A stretch of 64,000 nt of DNA from contig NZ_JADJJX010000001.1 in NCBI RefSeq assembly GCF_016706325.1, forward strand, positions 1,612,001-1,676,000, written 5' to 3'. Numbering within the stretch: position 1 is the stretch's first letter; each line of letters begins with the position of its first letter. This document shows positions 9,601-17,936 of the stretch, piece by piece. Position numbers and translations under genes: made by a program. The DNA comes from Methanothrix sp. Lineage in GTDB: Archaea; Halobacteriota; Methanosarcinia; Methanotrichales; Methanotrichaceae. The notes beneath the pieces were generated by a model. It had not been told where the DNA came from, did not search any database, and saw nothing but the letters and a program-made list of their open reading frames with translations.

Positions 9601-10631
9601 CCCAACAGTGTCTTTTTCAGATCCAGATCTCCTTTTAAATCAGAGCATTGATATATTGTTATTTTATGCTTGCAGAAATTATTATAAGATATGATAAATT
9701 CTCCAATTGCAGCAGGCGTCCAAATGACCTCGGATTGGGTGGGATCATCAAAACCACCTACAGGCACATTATTGCTGGCATTGAATGCCATCCATCGATC
9801 CCCCTGGCTCCAAGATGGCGAGGAGAATATGATAGAAGAGCCAATACATCCTGTCGATGGCCCAAGCAAATGACATTGAGCCCTTATGCTATCGATTGTG
9901 CTCTCCGCTGATACGGCCTTCAGAGTAGCCCCATTCTCAATCCTGGCTCCAATCACCCTGGCGATATTCGTCACCTTCAGACTGCTAGCAGCAATGGCCC
10001 TGAAATTGATATTGATATTTATGGACTGACCTGGATGCAGAGTGGAATTCAGCAAATCAATCCAGGCCAGTGCAGATCCTGTATCCTCATCCCAGGGCAG
10101 ATCAGAGCTTTCTGCTCTCAGGAATTGCTCTGGATAGTCATCTAAAAAAGGCATAGAGACTATACTGCTATTCCCAATATTGGTTATGCAAACACGGTAG
10201 GTGATGATATCATTCACCCTGATGTCATCTGCAGCAGAGAGGAGAGTCTTTTCAAGTCGAATCCCTCCATTTTCCCTCGGAAGGACTGTTACCTCAATCT
10301 CATCTTTGCCCACGCAAATGCTATCAGCATCAATGCTATTTGCAGCATAAACAGCTATTGTGACGTTCCTGGGCTCGCTGACCTCAGGTGCAGTCCATTT
10401 AAAAATGCTTTCTTTGCAGGAATCATACGATCCATCAGATGGTACCCAGTAAAATTTATAACCGGGCCCTTCGAAATCCTCTCCATCCAAGGATTTCACA
10501 TGATAGATGTTAACCGTACCGGAATAGACTGTATCTGAGTAGGCGGAGCAGTGCGATATATTTACTAAAAATATAATTAAAACAATCATTATTAACTTGG
10601 TTTTTTTTATAAGAGCTGATTCGCATCTCAT
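6645..10631 (-). CDS. Giant secreted DUF11-repeat surface protein
   Basis: About 1,328 residues. The ATG at 10631 has ggag upstream and precedes a signal peptide (KLIMIVLIIFLVNISHCSA). At least five DUF11-type beta modules follow, recognisable by LEKTLL...ITYRVCITNIG and ...DYPEQF / DLLPNGMVFQSS patterns. Two of them alternate with a Cys-containing Ig-like module ending in VIWTP and ISYNxxCK. The middle (about 730-1000) is Ser-rich and different in character. The end is Cys-rich (CGACENAQS and CSSCITS). It has no obvious C-terminal membrane helix. Many NxS/T sequons suggest N-glycosylation. It is probably a cell-envelope or sheath component. Confidence 0.85.
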   Translation of the reverse strand: MRCESALIKKTKLIMIVLIIFLVNISHCSAYSDTVYSGTVNIYHVKSLDGEDFEGPGYKFYWVPSDGSYDSCKESIFKWTAPEVSEPRNVTIAVYAANSIDADSICVGKDEIEVTVLPRENGGIRLEKTLLSAADDIRVNDIITYRVCITNIGNSSIVSMPFLDDYPEQFLRAESSDLPWDEDTGSALAWIDLLNSTLHPGQSINININFRAIAASSLKVTNIARVIGARIENGATLKAVSAESTIDSIRAQCHLLGPSTGCIGSSIIFSSPSWSQGDRWMAFNASNNVPVGGFDDPTQSEVIWTPAAIGEFIISYNNFCKHKITIYQCSDLKGDLDLKKTLLGNKYDIGIGDVIYYRIAITNTGQNNISVLRLVEDYPEQFIKPMTSSIPWDEDNQSTLTWNDLLNDLPTSPLPPGNSITVSLSFRAIAPTNLTVVNLAMVSNAIDEGGASLKTKTAAEQFPGISTNCSYIGAESGYAGVPVTFSAPFWLDGDEWTAQDSKGRPVDGFNETKRAVVIWTPPYSGIFQISYNSQCKYYISIKNPSLCISKRSTKDAYSPQDTVKYTINYANHLELEADDVTIYDVLPDVEYMNSTPGPDHITGNTLIWKVGTMAPGTNGSIELFIRIKERPDLMFKEDQSVYGQGYVYSNKRLSTATPPTSLVNYANITAFYGREFNSSTCAIQVQDSKGIEFRSTTHGSGSYSKSIRSQLSSLNKTVQIDTDLAESFGISSFSLPQGRSIDYASSWSEMQMAKNRETGAFFEQQIMYAAMIKSNSSIALDKNGSIAKSRISFEGAGHFREQKMPSNNSSRSNGPAIYHSEEDYLGQFEVDKRFDEYGKNAVIVHSATGNGSISSEKRAGRRQMSYHSGTGAYQSMEEIQTQTDHMDKLINARYGPLNYIYPSGFNINISKKWAEGMCSRSGELNPKSSTSSEPASYIAEQISNAEFLNKITALVGLAEMRTDLNLSGTARFEAFSSLPSTSKDDSGTYLFEEYSGRYDISRKLNIGGVARFDEPHLNLTISGKLSAAGDSLIDYVINVTNDGNIALGPIIITDYFPPGTEYVSSSLRPSELNRSLAQWTLIDLGIGASAIIELRLNITEKQADSLINRVRARSNQSDKWTDAEALSSLQLDWLGCCSPHLSASKKARADPIDPLLVHYCISVTNHNNQTMTAAVRDLLPNGMVFQSSSPAATGQSTGEVLWTIADLHPEETRRINYTLRAMRGGIYVNRAHISLYSADASGYAQGDIASRIEVQGAQDGGSGSAGQGSSCLGLSSIKQEWTEDWISCGACENAQSDSSAWECSSCITSALNESDHPDLSDRSSASSI

Positions 10632-10776
10632 AATAACTCCGTTTATGATTTTATAACCCAATTTGGATTACTATTATATATATCTTTTGAAGTTATTATC
10701 ATAAATATTTAAAAATATAAATTATTAAATTGGTAAAGAGGGACATGGCGCATCGCCATGTGCCCTGATCAGCGGT

Positions 10777-11490
10777 CTACCTCACAGTTATGGTATTGAG
10801 TGGTATATCCACGACTTGAACCTGCACCTGGCATGAGCCCTGGAAGGCATAGGGAGCCTTCTTGGCGAAGTAGCCCGTTACTACCACATATGTGCCTGAT
10901 TTGGGAGCAACCTTATGCCAGACCAGCCCCACATCGGAGCCATCGCCAACAACATGATCGGCGAAGCTGTTATACTGAAGGCTCTCGGGCATATCATCCT
11001 TGAGGAAGACCCACCAGCGCTGATTGACCTGGCCTGGAGTTGAGCCTGTACTGTAGGAATATTTATTCTCATCAGTGATGCAGATCTGTTTGGGTGCCTC
11101 AGTCTTGATTGCGCACGGCCCAGGCTTCACAATGGGGAAGGTCACACAGGCCTGGTTGATGCATAGCTGTGCCTCACGTGCAGTAACCATCAATTCGAAA
11201 TAATAATTCTTTGCATATTCAGAAGCTGGAACTGTATAGGAAATGCTTTTTGTATTGAATGTTGCAACAGTCTTGCCACTGGCATCCTCTTCTTTGACAG
11301 TCCAGTAATAATCCCAGTGAACTCCCAGGGCCTGCTGATCAGCCGGTACATCAGGGCCACTCAGGTCGATTATATCTCCTGGTGCAACTTGCCCCTGCTG
11401 GATTGGAGTACAAGCCGCAAATGCACCCGATACCATTCCCATCAGGCATAGCGAAAACAACAGTGCCAAATTATTCACAAATCTTTGCAT
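10777..11490 (-). CDS. Secreted protein of unknown function, paralog A
   Basis: A 237-residue protein with a clear signal peptide (LALLFSLCLMGMVSGAFA, cut before ACTPIQ). The mature part is beta-rich with a WDYYWTVKEED motif, paired cysteines (CINQACV, CAIKTEAPKQIC) and PKSGTYVVVTGYFA. It resembles the product at 13149-13853 (DYDYIWTVVEVDENG; CIGES...CEDD), so the two are probably paralogs. It may be a polycystic-kidney-like or Ig-like surface domain. It lies downstream of a 300-bp AT-rich divergent promoter region. Confidence 0.7.
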   Translation of the reverse strand: MQRFVNNLALLFSLCLMGMVSGAFAACTPIQQGQVAPGDIIDLSGPDVPADQQALGVHWDYYWTVKEEDASGKTVATFNTKSISYTVPASEYAKNYYFELMVTAREAQLCINQACVTFPIVKPGPCAIKTEAPKQICITDENKYSYSTGSTPGQVNQRWWVFLKDDMPESLQYNSFADHVVGDGSDVGLVWHKVAPKSGTYVVVTGYFAKKAPYAFQGSCQVQVQVVDIPLNTITVR

Positions 11491-11790
11491 ATAGATATCA
11501 CCCTGAAAGAGCTCTCCGCCTCGAAACTATTTAAAATTTGTTATTAACTTTATTATAGATATAATCTTCTTAATTAAAATTATATTAATTATGAAATTTA
11601 CTAATAATAATAACCCAGTGTTATAAAATTTTACTAAACCCAACTTATTTAAGCATCTATGTCATAAATTTATTTTAGGCGTAAAGATTATTAGTAGGAG
11701 CAACCTCAACTGTGATCATTCCTAATAAAATTAAAAATTAAGAGAATAAACGAGGATTGTCAGATCTTTACAGCAAAACGAGGTGAAAAA
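11491..11790. promoter_or_regulatory. AT-rich divergent promoter region
   Basis: This 300-bp stretch between two outward-facing secreted-protein genes has no ORF. It is strongly AT-rich, with many TATA-like stretches (for example attatattaatta near 11580 and ttttactaaac near 11630). On the right, gaggtgaaaaaATG gives a good Shine-Dalgarno for the gene at 11791. Confidence 0.5.
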
Positions 11791-12867
11791 ATGAATGAGT
11801 CTAGCAAGATAGCATTTGGAATACTGCTAGGAATGGCATTGCTGGGAACTGCATGCATTGGATTATGCCAGGAATCTCCTGTAGTGAACATCATGATAGA
11901 TGCTGATATCGCTCCAACTCACTCCGCGGATGATGTAGATGTAGCTGGCACCTCTCTGATAAAATTAATCAATGAGATCGATCCCAAGAAACGAAATGTC
12001 ACCATCTTCGTGAGCGGGGGGATGGCAACCGTCTACAGGCTCGGAGTGGCATCACAGGGCACTATGGCCAACCATGAGCTTGCCCTCTATGGAAACAATA
12101 CCGGCGAGGATCTGACCATCCTATCCAATGCCGAGCAGGGAGCTATCCTGAAGGATGCAAATAACAGGCTATACCACTGCTATGTCTGCGGAGGAAAGCA
12201 TATAGATATCAGGGGCTTCCGTCCCCAGGGCTTCGAGCAGAATGAGGATACACTGCGCATCCTGGAGAATCTGAGCATAATCTACAATGCAGGCTTCCAG
12301 CAGGGCCTGATCTATGCGCCCGGACATGAAGAAGATGCCTGGCCTTACCTCCTGGATGGATTCAAGCTATATGCCGTTCCCATCACTACAGCGAAGGTCA
12401 ATGGAGAGTACGCCGTCCTCTACGATAAATATGTCAAGGAGCAGGGGCTCAGCGGCTCACAGTGGCAGGAGCTCTTGCAGTCCAAGTTCGACGAGAATGT
12501 CAGGGATGGGGCGCCCACTGTCGTTATCTTCAGCAATCTCGTTTCTGGGAATGGGGAGTACCTTGATGCCTACAGGAACTTCCTGGACTATGCTGGATCC
12601 AATGGTGCCCGATTCCTGACCACACTGCAACTGGTTGAAGAGGCGGCAGCCAAGGATCCCGGCAGCACTATTCCAGAGCTTGAGGAGGCCAGGAAGGGTG
12701 GAATGGATGTGAGTCCCTCAGAGAAGGGATCGGTCATAGTCTGCCCAACCTGTGATGAGGCAAAGGCTGAAAAGGGTGCATCCATTATCAGCTATAGTGT
12801 AAGTAAGAGCAAGGAGTGCTTGAACTGCACGGACAACGCCACCATCAATTCCACTGAGCTCGCTTAG
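11791..12867 (+). CDS. Secreted polysaccharide-deacetylase-like protein
   Basis: A 358-residue protein with signal peptide (IAFGILLGMALLGTACIGLC). It shows a NodB-like layout: an early acidic motif (IMIDADIAPTHSADD), then TIFVSGGM, NHELALYG, the arginine motif FRPQGFEQNEDTLRILENL, and the late APGHEEDAWPYLLDGFKLYAVPITT. The canonical DD and HxxxH metal ligands are only partly matched, so hydrolase activity is uncertain. The C-terminal tail contains a CPTCDEAK pair and a CLNC pair. It probably acts on cell-surface glycans or is a non-catalytic relative. Confidence 0.65.
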   Translation: MNESSKIAFGILLGMALLGTACIGLCQESPVVNIMIDADIAPTHSADDVDVAGTSLIKLINEIDPKKRNVTIFVSGGMATVYRLGVASQGTMANHELALYGNNTGEDLTILSNAEQGAILKDANNRLYHCYVCGGKHIDIRGFRPQGFEQNEDTLRILENLSIIYNAGFQQGLIYAPGHEEDAWPYLLDGFKLYAVPITTAKVNGEYAVLYDKYVKEQGLSGSQWQELLQSKFDENVRDGAPTVVIFSNLVSGNGEYLDAYRNFLDYAGSNGARFLTTLQLVEEAAAKDPGSTIPELEEARKGGMDVSPSEKGSVIVCPTCDEAKAEKGASIISYSVSKSKECLNCTDNATINSTELA

Positions 12868-13148
12868 GGCATGCAATCGGCATCATATGATTGTGGCAGG
12901 GCATATCCTGGCAGCACAAATAAATTCTGATCTCTTTTTATTTTCCAGCAATGAGATAGTCTCAGGCTCATGGAGCTTAGGCGCAAAGAAATTGATCCAG
13001 ATTGCCTCTGCCGGTTTATCCAAGGAAAACGGCGAAGAGCTCAATACCAGGACTATGAAGGGGCTGATGATTCGGAAAGAGCCGATTCAGTAGCCCTTAC
13101 ATCCGGCTGCTCTCTGGCAGTGATGTTCATTTGGCCATCTCCTGCGGC
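12868..13148. other. Intergenic region without a supported gene
   Basis: Two short overlapping plus-strand ORFs (68 codons each) occur, but neither has a ribosome-binding site or a recognisable motif. It separates two convergent secreted-protein genes. Confidence 0.4.
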
Positions 13149-13853
13149 TCATCGCATGATCGGTTTGGGCTTGTGAATCACATGAAGTTCCTTTGTGATC
13201 TCTGTTTCATCGCCTTTTCCTGATTGATTCTTAAGCTTAAGCTTTATGATGTGCTCCCCAAGGGAGAGCCCCGTTGCATCGATCTTTGCGAAGCGTTTGC
13301 CCTTTTCCGGATGGTTCCTGGATCCCGGAGCCTCATCATCCACCGACCACTGCAAATCCAGTCCACTGTCTCCGATGGATTCGTCCAGCTCGACCTCAAC
13401 ATTCGAATCGTCCTCGCAGACAACCAGCTCTTCGCCAATTGCAGAATCAGTCGGACCGTCCACTATGAGTTCCATATTGGACTCCCCAATGCATGCCGCC
13501 AGGCCTGCTCCATCCTGCCCTATCTTGGGGGTGAGCTTTGCATTTATTCTGAACCTTTTCTGCTGCCCTTTAGGGATTACAGGGGCATAGAACTCAAACG
13601 ATCCTGTATTCGATCCTGTCTGTGTAAGAACCCCAGTGGTAACTAAATCATCGCCGATCTCATTTCCATTCTCATCCACCTCAACTACTGTCCAAATGTA
13701 GTCATAATCCACTTCATCCTGGGCATTCTGGGCCGCTGTTGCCAGGCTGATTATCTCTCCAGATGTCTTTGACCCCAGCAGACTGGCACCCTCTGCAGTG
13801 TATGCTGTGGCCAAGAGCAGCATCAAGAGCAGCACCGAAATATTTTTTTTCAC
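13149..13853 (-). CDS. Secreted protein of unknown function, paralog B
   Basis: A 234-residue protein. The GTG at 13853 is chosen because ggaggg lies 8 bases before it and the signal peptide (VKKNISVLLLMLLLATAYTAEG) then starts at once. The mature part is acidic and beta-rich, with DYDYIWTVVEVDENG, a two-Cys segment (ACIGES...VCEDDS) and SLGEHIIKLKLKN near the end. Its layout parallels the protein at 10777-11490. Function is unknown; a surface Ig-like role is likely. Confidence 0.7.
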   Translation of the reverse strand: MKKNISVLLLMLLLATAYTAEGASLLGSKTSGEIISLATAAQNAQDEVDYDYIWTVVEVDENGNEIGDDLVTTGVLTQTGSNTGSFEFYAPVIPKGQQKRFRINAKLTPKIGQDGAGLAACIGESNMELIVDGPTDSAIGEELVVCEDDSNVEVELDESIGDSGLDLQWSVDDEAPGSRNHPEKGKRFAKIDATGLSLGEHIIKLKLKNQSGKGDETEITKELHVIHKPKPIMR

Positions 13854-14465
13854 CTGTTTACCCTCCAGTCCAATGGCAGCATGCACTACACTTCGTTAAG
13901 TAATATAGACGATTGAGTGCAATTCTTATCCGGGATTGTACTGTTCATACCAGAATATAACAATAAATATTTTATCAATAATTTGAATTGGCGGAGCTAT
14001 TTTTTGCCATCAGCTGATTGTTGCAACGGGATGAACAGCTTTGATACGAAAATAGGCTTCAAGCATGCAGATACAATCCCTTCTGCATGCGATAGATCTC
14101 TTTTTATGTACTCCCAATCCGAATTTGACCCCATGCCAATTCTAATTTGGTCCCCACTTATGCTGCCATTAGGCCTTCGGAAAAAGAAATTACCATCGAT
14201 AGCTCCAGGCCGCCAGGCAGCCGGGCCTCATCCGAGGTAAAAAAGGATAATATCGACCTGCGGCAATTCAATTCACCTTAAGAGCATACCCCATATCAGA
14301 AGATCCGCGATTGATCTTCGATGAGAGAATAGTTACCGGCCGGCTCAACGCTGCTGCTGATAGCCTCAATATGAGAGCTTCGAGCTGAATAGTCCGCTGA
14401 GAAGTCCAGTCGAATTGCTCAACCGACCGCAACCTATATCCACTTATTCGAATACATTCGAAAGC
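13854..14465. other. 612-bp region without a supported gene
   Basis: Only short unsupported ORFs occur. At 14119-14156 the motif gaatttgacccc, a 10-base spacer, then aatttggtcccc resembles the doubled terminal motif of the IS21-type element at 39064. It could be a remnant end. The right part forms the promoter region of the TPR gene. Confidence 0.3.
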
Positions 14466-15224
14466 ATGAAGCCAATAGCCTCACTTCTTCTTGCCATTAT
14501 GATGCTGGCCATCCCTGCTGTGATGAGCCAGGATGCTGAACACTGGATCAGCCAGACGAAAAGCGATTATTATAACGGCTCATACTCCCTTGCCCTTGAT
14601 GATATCGATCAATACCTGAAGATCAATCAGACAGACACCTGGGCCTGGAGCTTCAGGGCCAATCTCCTGAAGAAGATGGAAAGATACAGAGAGGCAGTGG
14701 AGAGCTTTGATATGCTCATCGCCCTGGATAGCTCCCATGCAGAAGCCTATAACGATCGCGCTCTCATCCTCGCAGGAGGGCTGAACCGGGATGATGAGGC
14801 ACTGGCTTCCCTGGAGGCAGCCCTGCAGATCGAGCCCTTCAATGCCAATATCTGGTATAACAAGGGAATGGTCCTGGAGAAGATGGAGAGGAATAACGAG
14901 TCTTTGGAGGCCTACAGAAGGGCGATCGATCTGGATGAGGATCTGGACAGAGCCTGGTTCCGCCAGGGGCATGTTCTCATGAGGCTGGGGAGGAATAGTG
15001 AAGCCCTGAAGTGCTTCCAGAAGGCGGCCCAGCTGGATCCGGCCAACAGCCTCTATCAGCAGAGTCTGCAGGACATGGGTGCCCTGACAATGAATGATCT
15101 GGATGCGGATGGCCTGGCTGCAAATGGTCTGGATGCGAATGGTCTGGATATGGATGATCTGGCTGTTGACCTTCAGGAGAATATGCTGGATTTCTCTGCC
15201 TCTTCTGCCCGGCCAGGACGATAA
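14466..15224 (+). CDS. Secreted or membrane-anchored TPR protein
   Basis: A 252-residue protein. The start at 14466 gives a signal peptide (MKPIASLLLAIMMLAIPAVMS). About five TPR units follow (for example AEAYNDRALILAGGLNRDDEALASLEAAL and AWFRQGHVLMRLGRNSEALKCFQKAAQLDP), the usual protein-protein interaction fold. The tail contains a short Asp/Gly repeat (LDADGLAANGLDANGLDMDDL) encoded by a direct DNA repeat. It probably acts outside the membrane. Its partner is unknown. Confidence 0.75.
   Translation: MKPIASLLLAIMMLAIPAVMSQDAEHWISQTKSDYYNGSYSLALDDIDQYLKINQTDTWAWSFRANLLKKMERYREAVESFDMLIALDSSHAEAYNDRALILAGGLNRDDEALASLEAALQIEPFNANIWYNKGMVLEKMERNNESLEAYRRAIDLDEDLDRAWFRQGHVLMRLGRNSEALKCFQKAAQLDPANSLYQQSLQDMGALTMNDLDADGLAANGLDANGLDMDDLAVDLQENMLDFSASSARPGR
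15098..15172 (+). repeat. Short coding repeat (ctggatgcg-type units)
   Basis: Related 15-bp units (ggtctggatgcgaat and variants) repeat about four times and encode the Asp/Gly tail of the TPR protein. Confidence 0.6.
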
Positions 15225-15269
15225 ACATCCTTTTATTTATTTTTGCCATAAAAGAGAGCAAGGAGCCTT

Positions 15270-15854
15270 TTATTTTTGATTTATGATCCGGCGATTGGGA
15301 TGGGGATGATTGGGATGGGGATGATTGGGATGGTGATGATGGCTATGGGTATGATTCTGGGAGGTTATGTATCCCTGGACCGCCTCCAGCTCGGAGATCT
15401 GCCTCTGGATCATTTCATTTATGCTTTCCGAATTGTAAGATCCGTTTAGATCGAAATATGCATAATTTCCCTTCACCAGCACACCCTTGCCGGTGTAATA
15501 TCTTCTCAGATCCTCCATCAGATAGACATATGCTGAGCTGGATAAGCCGGATGCATTGATGCCAGCTAGATCGACTGTGATGTTGCCCACAACGATGCTC
15601 GCCGGGGTGAGGACATATGTGATGGTGCCGCCCATATCAAACCCCGATGCGGCAGGAGATGTGCCCATGCCAGAATGCATCAAGGCCGCCCAGATGCTGA
15701 GCAGTGCCAAGATGATCAGAAAAGCGCCTCTCTTCAAGATGATGCCACCAGCATTACTCTGGCTGGCAATGAGAAATAGTTTTGGGTGGAGGCCTTTGAT
15801 GGGAGGGGGTTGGAGGAGTAGAGACCCAGGTATTTTTATAGGTTCAGAGGCCAA
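15270..15854 (-). CDS. Membrane-anchored protein with His-rich tail
   Basis: Up to 194 residues. A hydrophobic segment (GAFLIILALLSIWAALM) begins at about residue 43, so the true start may be a TTG just before LKRGAF (about 15735) rather than the first ATG. The extracytoplasmic part contains a Tyr-rich section (YVYLMEDLRRYYTGKG). The last 30 residues are HTHSHHHHPNHPHPNHPHPN, encoded by a tandem gggatgggatgatt-like repeat at 15292-15345. The tail suggests binding of Ni, Zn or Cu. No family is recognised. Confidence 0.55.
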   Translation of the reverse strand: MASEPIKIPGSLLLQPPPIKGLHPKLFLIASQSNAGGIILKRGAFLIILALLSIWAALMHSGMGTSPAASGFDMGGTITYVLTPASIVVGNITVDLAGINASGLSSSAYVYLMEDLRRYYTGKGVLVKGNYAYFDLNGSYNSESINEMIQRQISELEAVQGYITSQNHTHSHHHHPNHPHPNHPHPNRRIINQK

Positions 15855-15878
15855 TACTGATTATTGGTGATATAGATC

Positions 15879-16007
15879 ATGATCAAAGGTCTCATAAAGC
15901 TGTTCATCGGTCTGATGGCCTTCACCTGGCTTGCCAGACGATTTCTCCGCTGCCGCATCCCGCATGAGGAGACTGAGAGCGCCACCTCTGATTCAGGGCG
16001 CGACTGA
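15879..16007 (+). CDS. Possible 42-residue membrane peptide
   Basis: An ATG at 15879 is preceded by ggtga at about 10 bases. The product starts MIKGLIKLFIGLMAFTWLARR, a single hydrophobic helix followed by a basic stretch (RRFLRCR) and a short acidic tail. It is too short for standard gene calling. Support is limited to the ribosome-binding site and the membrane-peptide layout. Confidence 0.35.
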   Translation: MIKGLIKLFIGLMAFTWLARRFLRCRIPHEETESATSDSGRD

Positions 16008-16293
16008 GAAGGCAGGCCTGGCCTCAAGTCCGGAGGACGGCTTCCCGGCAGATGGATGCCCAAGAGAGGGAGAGAGCCCGCAGGGGAGCTGGCCGCGGGC
16101 GGCATTGATGCTCTGCCGATGATCAGTCGATCGATCCATCTGGCCCTCCCGGAGCGCCAAATGCAATGCCCAAGACTATGCCCAAGACTATGCATCTATC
16201 AAGAACAACCGAACTTTCTATTCCCTGATAATTCCATCTGTCCAGGGCTTTTTCCTCGAAGAAAAAGGGGCTTTTCACTGTTTTCTATGAGAC

Positions 16294-16301
16294 AAAAAAA
16301 A
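16294..16301 (-). terminator. Oligo-T terminator of the tRNA gene
   Basis: Eight consecutive T residues (on the minus strand) follow the tRNA 3' end by 5 bases, the usual archaeal termination signal. Confidence 0.6.
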
Positions 16302-16306
16302 GGTTA

Positions 16307-16380
16307 AGCCTCGGACGGGATTCGAACCCGCGACCTCGTCCTTACCAAGGACGCGCTATACCGGGCTAAGCTATCGAGGC
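16307..16380 (-). tRNA. tRNA-Thr (anticodon GGT)
   Basis: The cloverleaf is complete: acceptor GCCTCGA/(C)CGAGGC with an A-C mismatch at the last pair, anticodon stem CGTCC/GGACG around loop TTGGTAA, and T arm GCGGG-TTCGAAT-CCCGT. Anticodon GGT reads threonine ACC/ACT codons. The discriminator base is U, as in other archaeal tRNA-Thr. CCA is not encoded and no intron is seen. Confidence 0.93.
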
Positions 16381-16504
16381 GCTAAGAGCCCCTTGCGCTC
16401 GCCCTTCATGAACCTTTCGGTCTGAAAAGGGGAAAGGGGCTGATATGAAGCCGCGTGAAAAGAGAATGAGAGGAGTGCAAGGCAGACCTTCAACTGCTTT
16501 GCTC

Positions 16505-16585
16505 ATGGCTCAGCTCAATGACGGCTCGCTCGATGATAGCTCAGCTCAATGATAGCTAAGCTCAATGATGGCTAAGCTCAATGGC
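16505..16585. repeat. Degenerate 17-bp tandem repeats at a gene end
   Basis: Four to five copies of a unit like agctcaatgatggcta run through the end of the glycosyltransferase gene into the spacer. Slippage here could alter the last few codons (IELSHH). Confidence 0.6.
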
Positions 16586-17728
16586 CTGCTCATAGGCCTC
16601 CTCTGTCCTCTCGGCAATATGATCCCAGGAAAACTCGCTCTCTATCCTGGCCCAGCCTGCCCGCGCCAGATGTCTCATCTCTTTGGGATCGTTGAGCATC
16701 CTGTTTATGCACCAGGCTATGGAGTCGGGCTGGATATATGCTAGCAGACCATCCTGGAAGTTGTTGATGATGCTCACAGCATCAGTGGCCACCACCGGCT
16801 TGCAGGCATCCCATGCCTCCAGCACCACCACCCCAAAGGGCTCATTGCGGGAGGGGACGCACATCATGTCACAGGCATTGATCAGCATCTGCTTCTCAGC
16901 GCTGGAGATATAGCCCAGGAAGCGGCAGGAATCAGCAACGCCAAGATCGCGAGCCTTTTGCTCGCATTCTGCCCTCATGCCCCCCTCTCCGATGAAAAGG
17001 AAGCAGACATCAGGCCTATTTCTAAGCACCTGGGGAATGGCCTCCACCAGGAGATCCGGACCCTTCTGGATGCTCATCCTGCCACAGAAGAGCACCACCG
17101 GTGCCAGGGGATGAATGCCATATCTCTCCTTGATCCGGCCAGCATCAACCCCCCGCCTCATCTTGCCCACAATTATGCCGTTTGGGATGATGAGGAGCTT
17201 CTCCTTGGGCAGGCTGTAGATCTGCATCAGCTCATCCTGCATCCTCTTGGTGGTCACAATCACCTTCGCCGCCTCATAGCAGCCCAGCCACTCCCTATGA
17301 GATATCTCCTCGGATATGCCATATCCAAAGTGATTCCCATTCCTCCCCCATTCAGTGCTGTGCATAGTCAGAAGGAAGGGCAGATGATAGTCGCTCTTAA
17401 TGCGGGTCAAGGCGGTAACTGGATGCCAGTCGTGGCCATGCACCACATCGAAGCTGCCGAAGAGCTGCTGCACTGCACCAAAACGATAGTACAGCGCATC
17501 GCACATCCTGTTCATCTGGTCGAGGATATCGCCGTGCTCATCTACATCTGCCCGCTGGTAGTGCACCCCATTTATCTTATCATAAGACTCAAAGTCCCCT
17601 CTGCGGGTAAAGACATGAACCTCATGGCCCCGCCTGGCCAGCGCTTCCGATATCTCTGAGACATGAGGGGCAACACCACCTACTTTTATTGAGTATAGAC
17701 TCTCCCAGGAGAGCATTCCAATTCGCAT
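16562..17728 (-). CDS. GT4-family glycosyltransferase
   Basis: A 388-residue protein with GT-B fold features. The N-terminal KVGGVAPHVSEISEALARRGHEVHVFT binds the acceptor side. The C-terminal half has VVLFCGRMSIQKGPDLLVEA and NEPFGVVVLEAWDACKPVVAT, the EX7E motif of retaining GT4 enzymes. The ATG at 17728 is chosen because ggtgag lies just before it. It is the last gene of a minus-strand sugar-polymer block (glycogen synthase, second GT4, broken galT). It probably builds a glycan or glycogen-like polymer from a nucleotide sugar; the exact substrate cannot be read. Confidence 0.85.
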   Translation of the reverse strand: MRIGMLSWESLYSIKVGGVAPHVSEISEALARRGHEVHVFTRRGDFESYDKINGVHYQRADVDEHGDILDQMNRMCDALYYRFGAVQQLFGSFDVVHGHDWHPVTALTRIKSDYHLPFLLTMHSTEWGRNGNHFGYGISEEISHREWLGCYEAAKVIVTTKRMQDELMQIYSLPKEKLLIIPNGIIVGKMRRGVDAGRIKERYGIHPLAPVVLFCGRMSIQKGPDLLVEAIPQVLRNRPDVCFLFIGEGGMRAECEQKARDLGVADSCRFLGYISSAEKQMLINACDMMCVPSRNEPFGVVVLEAWDACKPVVATDAVSIINNFQDGLLAYIQPDSIAWCINRMLNDPKEMRHLARAGWARIESEFSWDHIAERTEEAYEQAIELSHH

Positions 17729-17936
17729 CCACTCACCATGCATCCCTAAAGGCATCCTGTCCATATCGCTGAGAGTACTGCTGTGAATGCTGCAAAGGGT
17801 GCTCAGAGCATTATGCCAGTAGTACTTCGGAGAGGTGCCTTTAAATTATTATCAGTATGGTCATTTTTTAGTGCTGTTTCTTCTTGTTTGCCTGTTTTTA
17901 AAAGTATTTCAGGCCCTACAAAGGCTCAGTATGATT

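Noticed and set aside
15836..16195. 119-codon minus-strand ORF
   Set aside because: It overlaps the His-tailed protein start and the small membrane peptide, has no ribosome-binding site and an arbitrary composition.
16958..17659. 233-codon plus-strand ORF
   Set aside because: It is antisense to a GT4 glycosyltransferase.
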